Source: Phocoena phocoena
Taxonomy: Eukaryota; Chordata; Mammalia; Artiodactyla; Phocoenidae
Direction: 5' to 3'
DNA length: 64,000 bases
Assembly: GCF_963924675.1 (NCBI RefSeq)
Contig: NC_089225.1
Coordinates: forward strand, 112,172,313 to 112,236,312
Shown here: positions 35,619 through 46,215 of the stretch, in pieces
Numbering within the stretch: the first letter of the stretch is position 1
Layout of the letters: the number at the start of each line of letters is the position of its first letter
Translations under genes and position numbers: made by a program
The notes under the pieces: generated by a model
The model's database searches: none
Told to the model about the DNA's origin: nothing
The model's input: only the letters and a program-made list of their open reading frames with translations

Positions 35619-36149
35619 CCCGCTCCCATTTTGGAAGAGCCCACTCAGAGTCTCTGGGGAGAGTGAGGACTCAGTCACAGGCAGCGGTGAGTACGAGGTA
35701 TGTGGCTGTAGGACACCCAGCACAGGGTGGGTGCTCAGCAAGCAGGAGCTGTCTGTATGCTAGAAACCAGCTCTCTTGCTTTCTAGCCACTCTTGCCCCC
35801 AATATTTCTGTCCACTGGAGGCAGGCAGGACCCAGGCCCGAGTGTCAAGTTCACCGTGGGCCTGATCTGGGCCAGCTGACTGTGGGGTACAGTTTTCTCT
35901 GTGAATGGCAGGCAGGGACTGGTTCCCTCATTCGATGTTCCTACCAGTGCCCTGGGTCATACCAGGAGAGCGAGCTACGGCCTGGACCTGGGTACGCGCA
36001 CTGCTTTGCCAACACCCTTGGAGCAGGAGATGGGGTTATTGGTCGAGGTTCAGCCCAGGGAGACAGCCTGTCTGGTGACTGTCTGTTCCCAGTGAGGATC
36101 CCTGGGTGGCTGGGGGGAGGGAGCACCTCTGTGTCAGGCAGTGCGCCGG

Positions 36150-36260
36150 ATGCTAAGGGCTTGGACTTTTAGCAGGGACTTGGGTTAAAAACCTGACTTC
36201 ACTCTGCCAGTGTGCATCGTGGACGAGTTACACAACCTCTGTGGGCCTCCGTGTGTGTAC
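36150..36260 (+). repeat. MIR fragment cut by Tigger1
   Basis: 'gacttgggttaaaaacctga', 'cgagttacacaacctctgtg' and 'ggcctccgt' follow MIR order and stop where the Tigger1 end begins. Confidence 0.6.
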
Positions 36261-37089
36261 ACCTGCCTAGACCTCGTTTTATTATACTTCACTTTACTGT
36301 GTTTCAAAGATACTGTGTTTTTTTACAAATAGAATGTTTGTAGCAACCTTGTATTTAAGAAATATGTCTCATAAGGCTCTAGGTGCCATAGACGGTGATT
36401 CCTCCGGTGGGTCTGGGCAAAGTCAATTAAAAGCCTTCTAGAAAGGAGTCACCCTTCTACACACCATGAAGCACATTTGTGATTCACCAGAAGAGGTCAC
36501 GATATCAGCATTAACAGAAGTTGGGGAGAAGTTGATCCCAGCCCTCATGGGTGACTTTGAGGGGCTCAAGTCTTCAGTGCAGGAAGGGCTGCAGATGTGG
36601 TGGGAGCAGCAGGAGAGCTAGAATCAGAAGTGGGGCCTGAAGATGGGACCGAATTGCTACCATCTCATGATAAAGCTAATGACTGAGGGATTTTGCTTCT
36701 TGTGGATTTGCTATGAAAGTGGCTTCCTGAGGTGGAATCTGCTCCTGTGAAGATGCTGTGAAGATTGTTGAAATGTCAACAAAGGATTTAGAATATTTCA
36801 TAAACTGAGTCGATAAAGCAGTGGCAGGGTTTGAGAGGAAGGACTCCAAATTTTGAAAGAAGTGCTACTGGGGGTAAAGTGCTATCAAACAGCATTGCGT
36901 GCTACAGAGAAATCGTTCGTGAGAGCGAGAGTCACTCGACGCAGCGAACTTCATTATCTTATTTTGGGAAATCGCCCCAGCCGCCCCAGCTTTCAGCACC
37001 CACCACCCTGATCAATCCGTCAGCAGCCACCAGCACAGAGGCGGGACCCTCCTCCAGCAAAAAGATTATGGCTTGCTGAAGGCTCAGAC
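36261..37089 (+). mobile_element. Tigger1 DNA transposon fossil (Tc1/mariner, pogo type)
   Basis: The 5' end resembles the Tigger1 terminal repeat (cctgcctagacctcgtttta, then 'cactttactgtgtttcaaag'). About 700 bp of transposase 3' coding text follow: 'caccatgaagcacatttgtg', 'ggtgactttgaggggctcaa', 'aatctcatgat'-type words, 'gctatcaaacagcattgcgt' and 'aaaaagattatggcttgctg'. The reading frame is broken throughout and the 3' end is missing, so this is an internally deleted dead copy. Confidence 0.88.
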
Positions 37090-37972
37090 TGCACCAGTGT
37101 GGGCCCAGGGTCTTTATATAAAGAGCTGTGAGGTCAATGACAGGTTCAGTTTTCCCTTCTTTAGGTCAAGATCCCACTTCTAGCAGGTGGACTCTATTTC
37201 CAGCCCCTTCCAAGCTGCTGGGCAGCCACTGACCTGTAAGCACCTAGTCACCGTTTAAACCCAGGGCCTCTGTCCTGAGAGGCACCTTAGGTTTTGTGGC
37301 AGCTTCTGTCTCGGGCATCCCTAAAAGCCACCATGGTTGTGGTGCTCTGAGCCCTCTCAACAGAAGTGTAGTGTCGAAAATCTCAAAAGCAGTTCTCTGA
37401 CGTGCAATAAGATTACATGCAGGAACTTAATTTCTTAAGGGAGCCCCTAGAAGAGAACAGAAGGTAAGTAAAAGGATCTAACTGTGCTCTGGGAACCTCA
37501 GACTCATAGCTAACCAGCAAATGCCACAACACTTAACCACTTTGGGCTCGCACCCAAACGTGGTTTACTGGTCTTCGTGGTGCTGGGCTGCTTCTGGGTT
37601 CACCAGCTTTGCCTCCTGCTGTGGTCGGTGCTGACGGAGACAAACCCTTCCAGGATGTAGCACAAGGTAGAGGGCGGGCAGGGGAGGGCACAGTGGTTCC
37701 TGGCTGCACCCCTAGTTAATAACCCACACACAACCAGTTTCCAAATCCCAGCCATAACAGCTGTTTTGCATGAACGTGAATCCCCAGCCATACTGATTAC
37801 AGCGGAATAAACATCTCTATGTTGCTTCTACAAACGGTGAGCTTACATGTATGTTATAACCTTATATGGGTCCTTCTGACTAATATAAAAACCACTTCAT
37901 ATTATAAAGCTGGTTCATGAAGTGATTACCCAGATTTGCACGGCACCTTTCCGTTTACAAAGCATTTTACAC

Positions 37973-38080
37973 AGGCACACCTCGGGGGCACTGTGGGCTC
38001 GGCTCCAGTCCACTGCAGTAAAGAGCTTATCACAATAAAGGGAGTCGCACGAGCTTTACGGCATCCCAGAGCATATAAAA
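37973..38080 (-). mobile_element. Second Tigger1 terminal fragment, inverted
   Basis: 'caggcacacctcgggggcac', 'ctcggctccagtccactgca' and 'tcacaataaagggagtcgca' match the reverse complement of the Tigger1 3' terminus. It is abruptly followed by a SINE at about 38081, after which the Tigger text does not resume. Confidence 0.8.
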
Positions 38081-38292
38081 GGGGCCTCCCTGGTGGCACA
38101 GTGGTTGAGAGTCCGCCTGCCGATGCAGGGGACACGGGTTCGTGCCCCGGTCCGGGAAGATCCCACACGCCGCGGAGCGGCTGGGCCCGTGAGCCATGGC
38201 CGCTGAGCCTGCGCGTCCGGAGCCTGTGCTCCGCAACGGGAGAGGCCACAACAGTGAGAGGCCCGCGTACTGCATAAAAAAAAAAAAAAAAG
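38081..38292 (+). mobile_element. CHR-type SINE next to a Tigger1 end
   Basis: It runs from ggggcctccctggtggcaca through 'gagccatggccgctgagcct' to 'gcccgcgtactgcat' and an A tail. I see no convincing target duplication, unlike most copies here, so a deletion may have removed one flank. Confidence 0.9.
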
Positions 38293-38294
38293 AA

Positions 38295-39884
38295 AGGGGG
38301 GAGGGTGATGGAGACTGCCTGGGAAGGGGCTTCCTAAGGGGCCCTTTTCACTAGAGAGCTACTTATGTCAAAATGAACAGAAGGCAACTAGACCCTCTAC
38401 ACTTTGTTCTGGGGCCCCGGGGTCTAAGTAACACCAAGAAGTGTGAATTCAGCACCACTTAAAATACAGACTGACATTTCCCTACAGCTGGGACGGGTCT
38501 GAGCCATCTTCACGGTATGGCTGGGCTGGAACACATGTCAGAACATAGAGGCCTCTCATCTAGAAGGATGTTAGCAAAGCAGTTTTCTCTAATTTGCTAC
38601 TGCTTAGTAGAATCAGAAATCTCTTGTGCCTTTACTATCATTATTTTATTGTTGGTATTGTTAGTTTGTTCCTGGGAATAAAACTGGCCAACCAGTTGCT
38701 TGCCCCTCCACGATAGTGCCCTCCAGCCAGGCCCTCTCACAGCTTTCGTGGAGGCTGTGGGTTTGTTGTCTTCTCCGGGGCTACCCACAATCTCTCCCGG
38801 TTCTCAGCCATTTAAACCTGTTGTTGCCCAGCTTCCTTCCTGCTGCAGAGAAGGGCAGGAAGGCCTGGGCGCCTGGAGGCCAGGAGAAGAGAGCAGGCTG
38901 AGGGGCAGCAAGGCAGCTCCCCTGACTGTGCTCAGTGGGGGTCCTCCCCTCCGCCCTGGGCGCTTTCATAATCACTGTCATGTTTCAGATGAGACTCGAG
39001 ACACAGGGGCTCCATAACTTAGTCATGATCCCACAGTAAGTGGCCGAGGCAAGAACTGAGCCAGACGGTTTAATTCCAGAGCCACCTAACCCCTTCCCTA
39101 TGTGGTTTTCACAAAACCGGTAAGTAGCCATTGGACGGCCACCTGGGAGCTGGGGAGGGTGCAGGTGTCTACAGGCATTGCCCTGTGACAGTCAGGACAA
39201 AAGAAGCCTGTTCCCTGTGCCCTGCTCAGGGAGATGTGGTCATAAGGTTCCAGGTGGCAAGAAGCTCTACAATTTGCTTATCTAGACCAGAATATTCAAA
39301 CTGAAGACTCCCAGAAGGCGGTTTTATTAACTGGCTATCATTCTCATCTGTGGAGCTCTTAACTAAAATCATCTTTGCTTTCCACCATAGATTCCCTAAG
39401 TCCCATACTTGTTTATGTCGAACAGCTTAAAATTATTTTTGCCAACTAGTTTATAGAATCAAGAACTGTAATGCACTGACGTATTTTAAAAGTGTTATAG
39501 CGAGAAAACAAGGTATTAAAGGTACGCACTTCAATCTTTGAAAATTATTCTTGCCAACCTAACGCTGCTATTCATCAAGGCCTGGCGCTGTGTTCCCGCT
39601 CACCAAAGTGGAAACCTGCTGTTTCTCCCGCAGAGGCCACTTTGGGTCTTCACTCGGCCTTGCTTTTCTGCTGTCCCTACTCTCTCCTAGGTTAGGACCT
39701 CGGTCCCTCAGAACCTTCTCTGTTCCCCACCCCGCTACGCCCCCCCGACACATACACCCTTCCTTCCAGAGCCCCCTGCCCTGAAGCCAGAGCGGGAAGG
39801 CGAGTGCACACGGGCCTTGCGCTAACGTGTTACCGAGGAGGAGGTGAGTGGGGCAGAGTGGGGAACTGGGGGACTGTAACATTT
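38295..39884. other. Promoter-proximal DNA, one MIR, no gene seen
   Basis: A MIR-like tract lies at about 38960-39080 ('gtttcagatgagactcgaga', 'acttagtcatgatcccacag'). Otherwise no repeat or exon is recognised up to the CpG island. Confidence 0.45.
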
Positions 39885-41374
39885 AAATGTATATTTGCGG
39901 TCTGTCGAGGATTTCGCTGGAGCCGCCTTTGCAGAGAATTAGGGGCGGGGAGGTGGTCTTTCTGAGAACGGCCTCCGAAAACGTGCCCCCAGGGTATGGG
40001 CAGGAAGGGCCCGGGGCCGCCTGGACGCAGGGTAGGAGGCCGGGCAGGACGCGGAAAGCTTCCAGGCGCCACAGGCAGCGGGCTGGGCCGGGGCAGGTTG
40101 GCATTCCGATGAAAATCTGCGTCGCTTCCTGCCCGTCGCTTCTGCTTCGGCCTGGCGAGGTCAGGAGACGTTTCGTTGCTTTGCATGTAGAACCGCTAAA
40201 GAACGAGCGACGCGAGTTCTGCGGCTGGAGGAGGCACGTGCTGGGCGGCCGGGGCCCCGTCCCGCCGCTGGACGCTCCTCTCCACGCCTTCCCCGCGCGG
40301 CGCCCGGCGGGGACCTCGGATCGGCCCCTGCCCCGCACGACCTCCCGCCGGATCCCTGGCCGGTGCAGCCCCCCGGCTCTGAGACGCCGCATCCGCGCCA
40401 AACCGCGTTCTTCTGCCGCCTATTGCGGAGGGGGAGGCAGGCGGGGCCGCACCCGGCCGTCGGATGCTTGCTCTTACCCCCGCGGGCCGCGCGGTGTGGT
40501 CGCCCTGGAAGCCGGCCCTTTCTCCGGGTGACGCGTTAGCTGGGTACCCCGACCAGCAGGTGCTGCGGGACTCGGGCGAGGTAATCGCGTCCGCAGAAGC
40601 TCACTTCGGCCTGAATTTGGAGAACACCTTGGGGCGGGAGCGCAGCACCGACGGCGAGGGGGCCGGGGGCGGGGTCTGAGGGGCAATCCGCCCCACCCCC
40701 GCGCGGGCCCCGCCCCGGGGGCCCCGCCCCGCTCTGGCTCCTCCACCAGAGGACCCCGCCCCTCGCGCAGAACCTTCCCCCGCGCAGGCTCCTCCCCGGG
40801 GCGACCCAGGCCACGCGCGGGCGGCTCCCCACTCCTCCCCGGTCTTCCGAGGCCTCTCAGCTCGCCCTCTCTCGGCGGGTGGGTGGGCGGCCGACGGGGG
40901 CTGTGGGCGGGGCCGGCTACGGTCTTTTTTCCCCACCGCCTTTCGGGTGGGGGGCGGAGGAGGGCTGGGTGATGATTAATAACCGCGCCGCTGGGGCGCG
41001 GGGAGGAGCGCTCGCTGAGAACGGGCCGGGCGGGGTGCGTGGTGGAGCGCGGGCGGGACGCTTGTGGGTGGAGGGCTGGGGGCGGCCCCAACTGCTCTTC
41101 TCCCGGGTGCCGCCACCCCAGGCCCGCGGGCTCCCGGGCTCCGCCACCTGTGCCCCGCCCCTGCGGCCGCACTCCGGCCCCGGAACCGCGGAGGCGCGAC
41201 CCCGCCTTGGGAAGGGCGAGGTTCCTGTCCCGACGCGCGGATTTGTCTCCGGGCAGTAGCCCCGCCGTTCTCGGCATGTGGCTGCGCTGAGAGCCGGCCC
41301 GCTCGCGGATCCGGGGAGCCGGGCGTTGGCTCCCTTTCCCTGCTGTGTGAGAAGGTGGACCTGCAGCCGGCAGG
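39885..41374 (+). promoter_or_regulatory. LRRFIP1: CpG-island promoter and 5' leader of LRRFIP1
   Basis: This stretch is very GC-rich with dense CpG, densest from about 40170 to 41330, and contains no recognisable transposable element. GC boxes (Sp/KLF-type) occur at 40708-40716, 40722-40730 and 40754-40762 (ccccgcccc) and at 40905-40914 (gggcggggcc). I see no TATA box near the exon, as is usual for dispersed-initiation CpG-island promoters. A short AT-rich pocket at 40972-40983 (atgattaataac) interrupts the GC-rich sequence. The transcription start cannot be placed from sequence alone; it is likely within a few hundred bases of 41375. CpG density continues about 350 bp into intron 1. Confidence 0.82.
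41276..41290 (+). promoter_or_regulatory. Minimal upstream ORF (MWLR) in the LRRFIP1 leader
   Basis: ATG TGG CTG CGC TGA lies 84 nt upstream of the main start codon. The purine (G) at -3 gives it moderate initiation context. If transcription starts upstream of 41276, ribosomes would meet this five-codon uORF first and could reinitiate at 41375. Whether it is in the mRNA depends on the unmapped start site. Confidence 0.4.
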
Positions 41375-41440
41375 ATGACCAACCCTGCGGCCGCGCAGAA
41401 CCAGGAAATTGACTGTCTGAGCCCAGAAGCTCAGAGACTG
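41375..41440 (+). CDS. LRRFIP1: LRRFIP1 coding exon 1 (short N-terminal isoform)
   Basis: The 22 codons begin MTNPAAAQNQEIDCL and end EAQRL. From memory of the family, this closely matches the start of the shorter human LRRFIP1 isoform, with a few substitutions. The ATG has A at -3 (gcaggATGa). An in-frame TGA at 41348-41350 rules out N-terminal extension within this exon. The exon ends exactly on a codon before the donor ACTG|GTAAGA (GT at 41441-41442), so the intron is phase 0 and joins in frame to 59979. LRRFIP1 is known to bind the Flightless-I LRR domain, to repress GC-rich promoters such as EGFR and TNF (hence the name GCF2), and to act in cytosolic nucleic-acid sensing and Wnt/Dishevelled signalling. 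This exon encodes only the isoform-specific N-terminus; no domain lies within it. The assignment rests on the peptide match, the CpG-island setting and the correct downstream exon. Confidence 0.93.
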
Positions 41441-42394
41441 GTAAGAAGAAAACACGTTTTCGCAACTTTTGGTTCTGATTGCCAGTGTTTGGTCCTTATT
41501 GATGTTCTAGGAGCCAGGGGCAGGCGGCACCTTCCGCCGCAATCATCTGTGCCCGGGGAGGTGTGGGGCTGCCTCGCCTGGCCGGGGACCCCCTTAAACG
41601 AACGTCCCCACGCGAGCATGGGCGGGGGGGGGGGCCTGCTCTCGGTTCAGTTCGCGGCTCGGTGTGCACTGCCCCCCCGCCTTGCGCCCTGGAAAGTACA
41701 TTTCCCTGGGCAACGCCCCTCAGCAGGACGGAAAGGAACTTCGTCTGGTCCCCTCTGCCCGCAGTTACGGCCTTTTGACGGGCTCTGCCCAGCTGCGTGA
41801 CTCGGCCGCAGATCCAGCCGAGGTGTGAGACCTGCGCGTGGTCTAGAGTTTCGCTCAGAACTGCTAGTTTGATGTTTTACAAAATAAAGTACCTAGGAAC
41901 TGGTGCCCAGAGGCGGTGCCCTCGCTCTGAGGCTGGCGCCCCCAGTGGCTGGGTGGCTTGGAGCACTTACCCTGCGCTGGACCTTAGAACCAATGCGTTG
42001 CACCCGGTTTCTCTAGTTCCCCCAAGGACCCCAGTTCCCAGATCCACTTTGACTGGTCTCCTGGGGTCGCCGGGTCCGGAGGGGATCCTCCCTCTGGGGG
42101 ATTTTGCAGTTATCCGGCTCAGCACCCAGCGTTGGAACCATGGATGTGGGAGTAGTTTGGCGTTAAAATCGGGCAGGGGGTGAGGTGGGGAAGGTTAGTA
42201 ACTACCCCTTTTCATGTGGCTTGTGGTTGATGATGAATGGGAATATTTAAAGGTGAAAGGGCGTAGTTTGGAAAAGAAGCACATCATTAAGTTAGTACCG
42301 CAGACAGGGAGAGAGAGACCCTAGATTTCCACTTTATCCGGCCTGTGTGGAACCTTGATAAAAGGGTGAACCCCAAATAATCACTCCTTCAGCA

Positions 42395-42560
42395 GGTAGG
42401 AATTAATCACCTACTGAGTGTTTGTGGAGGATTCAAGATGAATAAGACTGCCCTGCCCTGAGCTTCCCGGTCAGCACCAGAGAGGGGTGTAGAAATAGAT
42501 TCTGATGAATACACACTTGAAAGTTACACTCCTTGCTGAGGACAGGCGGGTGGATATTTT
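42395..42560 (+). repeat. Possible L2-class fragment in intron 1
   Basis: 'aatcacctactgagtgtttg', 'attcaagatgaataagactg' and 'ccctgccctgagcttcccgg' resemble a common ancient LINE/SINE tract. Weak. Confidence 0.35.
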
Positions 42561-43544
42561 TAAGGTCCTCGTTAGTGTGCTCCTCTGACCTGACATAACG
42601 TTCCACCCCTGGACCAGACCTTTGGAGCTGGTTCCTGTCCCTTAACCTACTTGGGAACCTACAGAGAGATCCTTGAATCACCATCAGGGAAGGGCCCTTG
42701 GAGGAAAGAAGGATGGGAATGCCGCTGAGAGATGCCCAAGCTCCCGAGGAGCCGCCTAGGCAAACCATAGATGGCAAGAACAGGCTGATGTTAATCCTGG
42801 GCAAGATTCGAGCTCAGAGGAATGAACTGCTGGGCAAGGAGAAGAAAAGAGTGACCATGGAGAACAGGATGTGAGGAAGGGAGCGCCAGGCCGTCAGAGG
42901 CAGGAGTAGAAATAACACCTGTCACCCGAAGGTGCTGGCTGCACGCTCTCATTAACCCTTAACTTAACCCTGGACTGGATCTGGTTGAGATGCATGCTTC
43001 ACAGAGATGCTGCTGGAAGTTGGTGACAGGAGAGACGGGAACAGCTGCCGAGTGAGGAGGTGCTCGGTGGGCACAGCCCACCTCCTCCTACCCCGAGTTC
43101 CAGGATCCAGTAAGCTCTGAAAATCAGAAGTTGTTTCTCTTTTTTGTAAGTTGTCAGCAGGATTCATTTGGCAGTGATGGGAGGCTGTTCGCGGCCCCCA
43201 AGTCTCGTCTTATTGTAGGTATCTGTGCCAAGGTCCCCAGGTCCCATTTGGCTGGCTGATGGGAGGCTATTTTCAGTCTTTATTCTTCTCAGTGTGAATA
43301 TTCGTACATTTCTCTGCAGCCCTGTTAAGGTTCTTGACTAAGGGCTGTTACTCTGGGTTGTTACAGAATATATGGTGTATGCATCTTGTTACCTTTCTAA
43401 AGTCCAAAAATGTTGAATTCTGAAACACATTTGGTCCTAGGGGTTTTCAGTAATCACTTGTGAACTTGCTCAAGTAAATAGCAGCAAAAACTTTTTTAGA
43501 GTAGGACTGTTTTTTGAGGTTACTGGTTGAGAAGGAAACCGTTG

Positions 43545-43751
43545 GGCTTCCCTAGTGGCGCAGTGGTTGAGAGTCCGCCTGCCGATGCAGGGGACACGGG
43601 TTGGTGCCCCGGTCCGGGAGGATCCCACATGCCGCGGAGCGGCTGGGCCCGTGAGCCATGGCCGCTGAGCCTGCGCGTCCGGAGCCTGGGCTCCGCAACG
43701 GGAGAGGCCACAGCAGTGAGAGGCCCGCGTACCGCCAAAAAAAAAAAAGGA
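43545..43751 (+). mobile_element. CHR-type SINE in LRRFIP1 intron 1
   Basis: A typical ~200-bp copy, sense to the gene, with a short A tail. A perfect 13-bp duplication aaggaaaccgttg lies at 43532-43544 and 43752-43764. It is the first recognisable CHR SINE downstream of the promoter. Confidence 0.94.
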
Positions 43752-44827
43752 AAGGAAACCGTTGCTGAAGGACCAGTGGGGTGGGGTGGGATGTGTCAGA
43801 AGGAGTCGCCCAGCAGCCACCCTGGGCGGTAGTGTTCCAGCGGGAGAACGGTGGGCATTTCAGATTGGCTTGTGTTCTGTGCCCAGAGACCCTGTGTCCC
43901 GGGAACAGGGGTCACCAGGGGAGGAGGAGGGCCGGGGCCACCTGGGTGTGAGGCCAGAGCTGGGGTTGGCAGGAGGAGATGGACTTGTCCAGCTCCATCT
44001 CACGGGGCAAAGAAAAAAGCAGGATCCGAGCAGGAAGTCCAGGCTCCTTGCAGGAGAGGACAGTGTAGAAACCATGTTTCTTTAACTTTTGTAACTTCCC
44101 CATGTTCCTGCCGGGTTGTGTCACCTCTGGTAGTTTTCCACATACTGATTAGCACTAAGTCCTCACAGACGACCAGCCCCATTCTGAGAGAGGCTATCAG
44201 GGTAGAACGTGAACCCCCAAGTGTCATCTTACTGTAGGTACCAGTGCGCAGGTCCCCAGGTCCTGGTGGCGAGGGGACATGTGGATGAATGGGGGTGGGC
44301 GAACACAGTGCTGGGGGGCCGACCCTGCTGGGCTGAACAGGAGACCTTTGAGCATTGGAATCATGGTTTGCTTTAGACGAATCATTTTCCCAAACAGTTA
44401 AGATATAAAAACAGTAAGTTAGTTCTTTCCTCATAGTAGTAAGAGTGTCCCACTGGGGCAAAGATGGAGACTCAACTTCCCTTTTTCTTTAAGGGTTAGT
44501 TTCTGTTCAGCCTGAGCTGGTATCGAAGTACTGGAAGCCTCCTTAGCAAACTTTTTGTAAACCCTGCCGTCTAAACTGCCACCTACAGTGAGCACAGGAA
44601 ATCGAGTTATTTATAGCAGCTGAAGTGTTTTCAGGCAAAGTTGATTGGTGTATTACCTGATTAGAGTGAGGTTCTTATCTGGTTTCTACAGAATTATGAG
44701 GCCACGAGTTGGTGCGATGTGTTTGCCCCTCAAAAGGCAGCGTTCAAGAGGAAATTCTTATCCCTGAAAAGTCAGGCTGTGTGACTTAGCAAGGGAAATG
44801 TGGTGTTGTTTTTCCCGGAACCCACAG

Positions 44828-44851
44828 ACTTATTTATTTATTTATTTATTA
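44828..44851 (+). repeat. (TTTA)n short tandem repeat
   Basis: About six ttta/atta units precede 'aacatctttattgaaagg', which looks like a reversed L1 3' terminus, so the repeat may derive from an inverted A-rich tail. Confidence 0.85.
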
Positions 44852-45521
44852 AACATCTTTATTGAAAGGAAATGTTTATGACTAGTTACTCATATGCCAG
44901 TGTTTCCGAAATATCTTATCATATTTAAAAGTTCTAATCTTGGAGCCCCGTTGGCCGTAAGGTTCGAAATGCTAACCTGTTAAGGCAGTAAGCCTGTGAC
45001 ATCTCACTATATGTTAGACGTGGGTCAGGGAGAAGAGGAACTTTTATTTACTTTACTGCTTTTACTCTGGGCCACCCAAATTTTACTCTGTGTGTATGTG
45101 TGTTTTAAAGCAGCTTATTTCCATATTTTCATGGAATGGATTTACCAGAACTTTCATTATTCAGACAGTCTAGATAAAATTAAGTAAATGAACTTCTTCT
45201 GAGTTAAACAAAGCACTATTTTGACTACATCCAAGATTAAGTGGTTCAGAATTGCCATGTGCTTGATCGCATACCACCACTAAAATCCCCTTTCTGTGCC
45301 TCATGTATTCATTTGGGGGAGGGCCAGAGTTTCAAGTGGTTTTCTCCTTAATACTGTAACTTGACAACTTTAAAGCCATATAAATAGTTTTGTTTGGACG
45401 CTAAAGTACAACTACTCTAGCTGTAGTTTAAATGACTATAAGGAAGATTTACTTTTCGTTTTAACTAAATGTTTGATTTATATGTTTGTGTAATAGAGCT
45501 TATCAAAGCAACATCATTTCT

Positions 45522-45727
45522 TTTTTTTTTTTTTTTGTGGTACACGGGCCTCTCACTGCTGTGGCCTCTCCCGTCGCGTAGCACAGGCTCCAGACGCGCA
45601 GGCTCAGCGGCCATGGCTCCCGGGCCCAGCCACTCCGCGGCATGTGGGATCTTCCCAGACCGGGGCACGAACCCGCGTCCCCTGCGTCGGCAGGCGGACT
45701 CAACCACTGCGCCACCAGGGAAGCCCC
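45522..45727 (-). mobile_element. CHR-type SINE, antisense in intron 1, perfect duplication
   Basis: It runs from the T-run to 'gccaccagggaagcccc'. A perfect 17-bp duplication aaagcaacatcatttct lies at 45505-45521 and 45729-45745. Antisense to LRRFIP1, its T-run plus following AG could in principle mimic a weak splice acceptor, but no evidence of exonisation is visible. Confidence 0.95.
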
Positions 45728-46049
45728 TAAAGCAACATCATTTCTGATCCTGCCATCTGTTTTTATTATCTCTGGCCAGTGGGTGTGTAATCTTCCTGTG
45801 GGAAGAGAAATAGGAGTGGGCTTTTGTTGCGGGTGGGGAGTCTCCCCCTGCCTCCTCTGGCATTTCCCCAGTACTCTTTCTCCTGGTGAGTGCTTCAGCA
45901 TGCTTGTCTTCTCCTGCTGCTTTCAACCTCCTGTGAGCTGAATTCACACTGTCGTCATAGAAGACACTGTGTAGGTAGTAACAGTAGGTAGCATCTCCCA
46001 AACCCCTGCCATGTCAGCCCTGTTAAGTGTTTTCTGTAGAAGTCTTCCC

Positions 46050-46215
46050 TCCCCCCTTGCATAACCTCAGCGGTGGTTTGGTTATTTCCACTTACACATA
46101 AAGAGAAAACGGGCTCAGAAAGTTCAGGGGACTTTCCCAAGGCCACACAGCCAGCAGGCAGTGGGGGCCAGTTCAGACCCAGCCCTGCTGGTTCAGAGCT
46201 GGTGCTGGTGATGTC
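46050..46215 (+). repeat. MIR SINE remnant in intron 1
   Basis: 'agagaaaacgggctcagaaa', 'ggactttcccaaggccacac' and 'agccagcaggcagtggggg' match MIR. Confidence 0.75.

Noticed and set aside
35426..36172. 248-codon plus-strand ORF
   Set aside because: The first ~65 codons are an inverted CHR SINE and the rest has no known domain or splice signals.
40474..41382. 302-codon minus-strand ORF across the CpG island and exon 1
   Set aside because: GC-rich DNA has few stop codons. The translation is low-complexity Pro/Arg/Gly with no recognisable domain, and it overlaps the real exon 1. A bidirectional transcript is possible but not supported by sequence.
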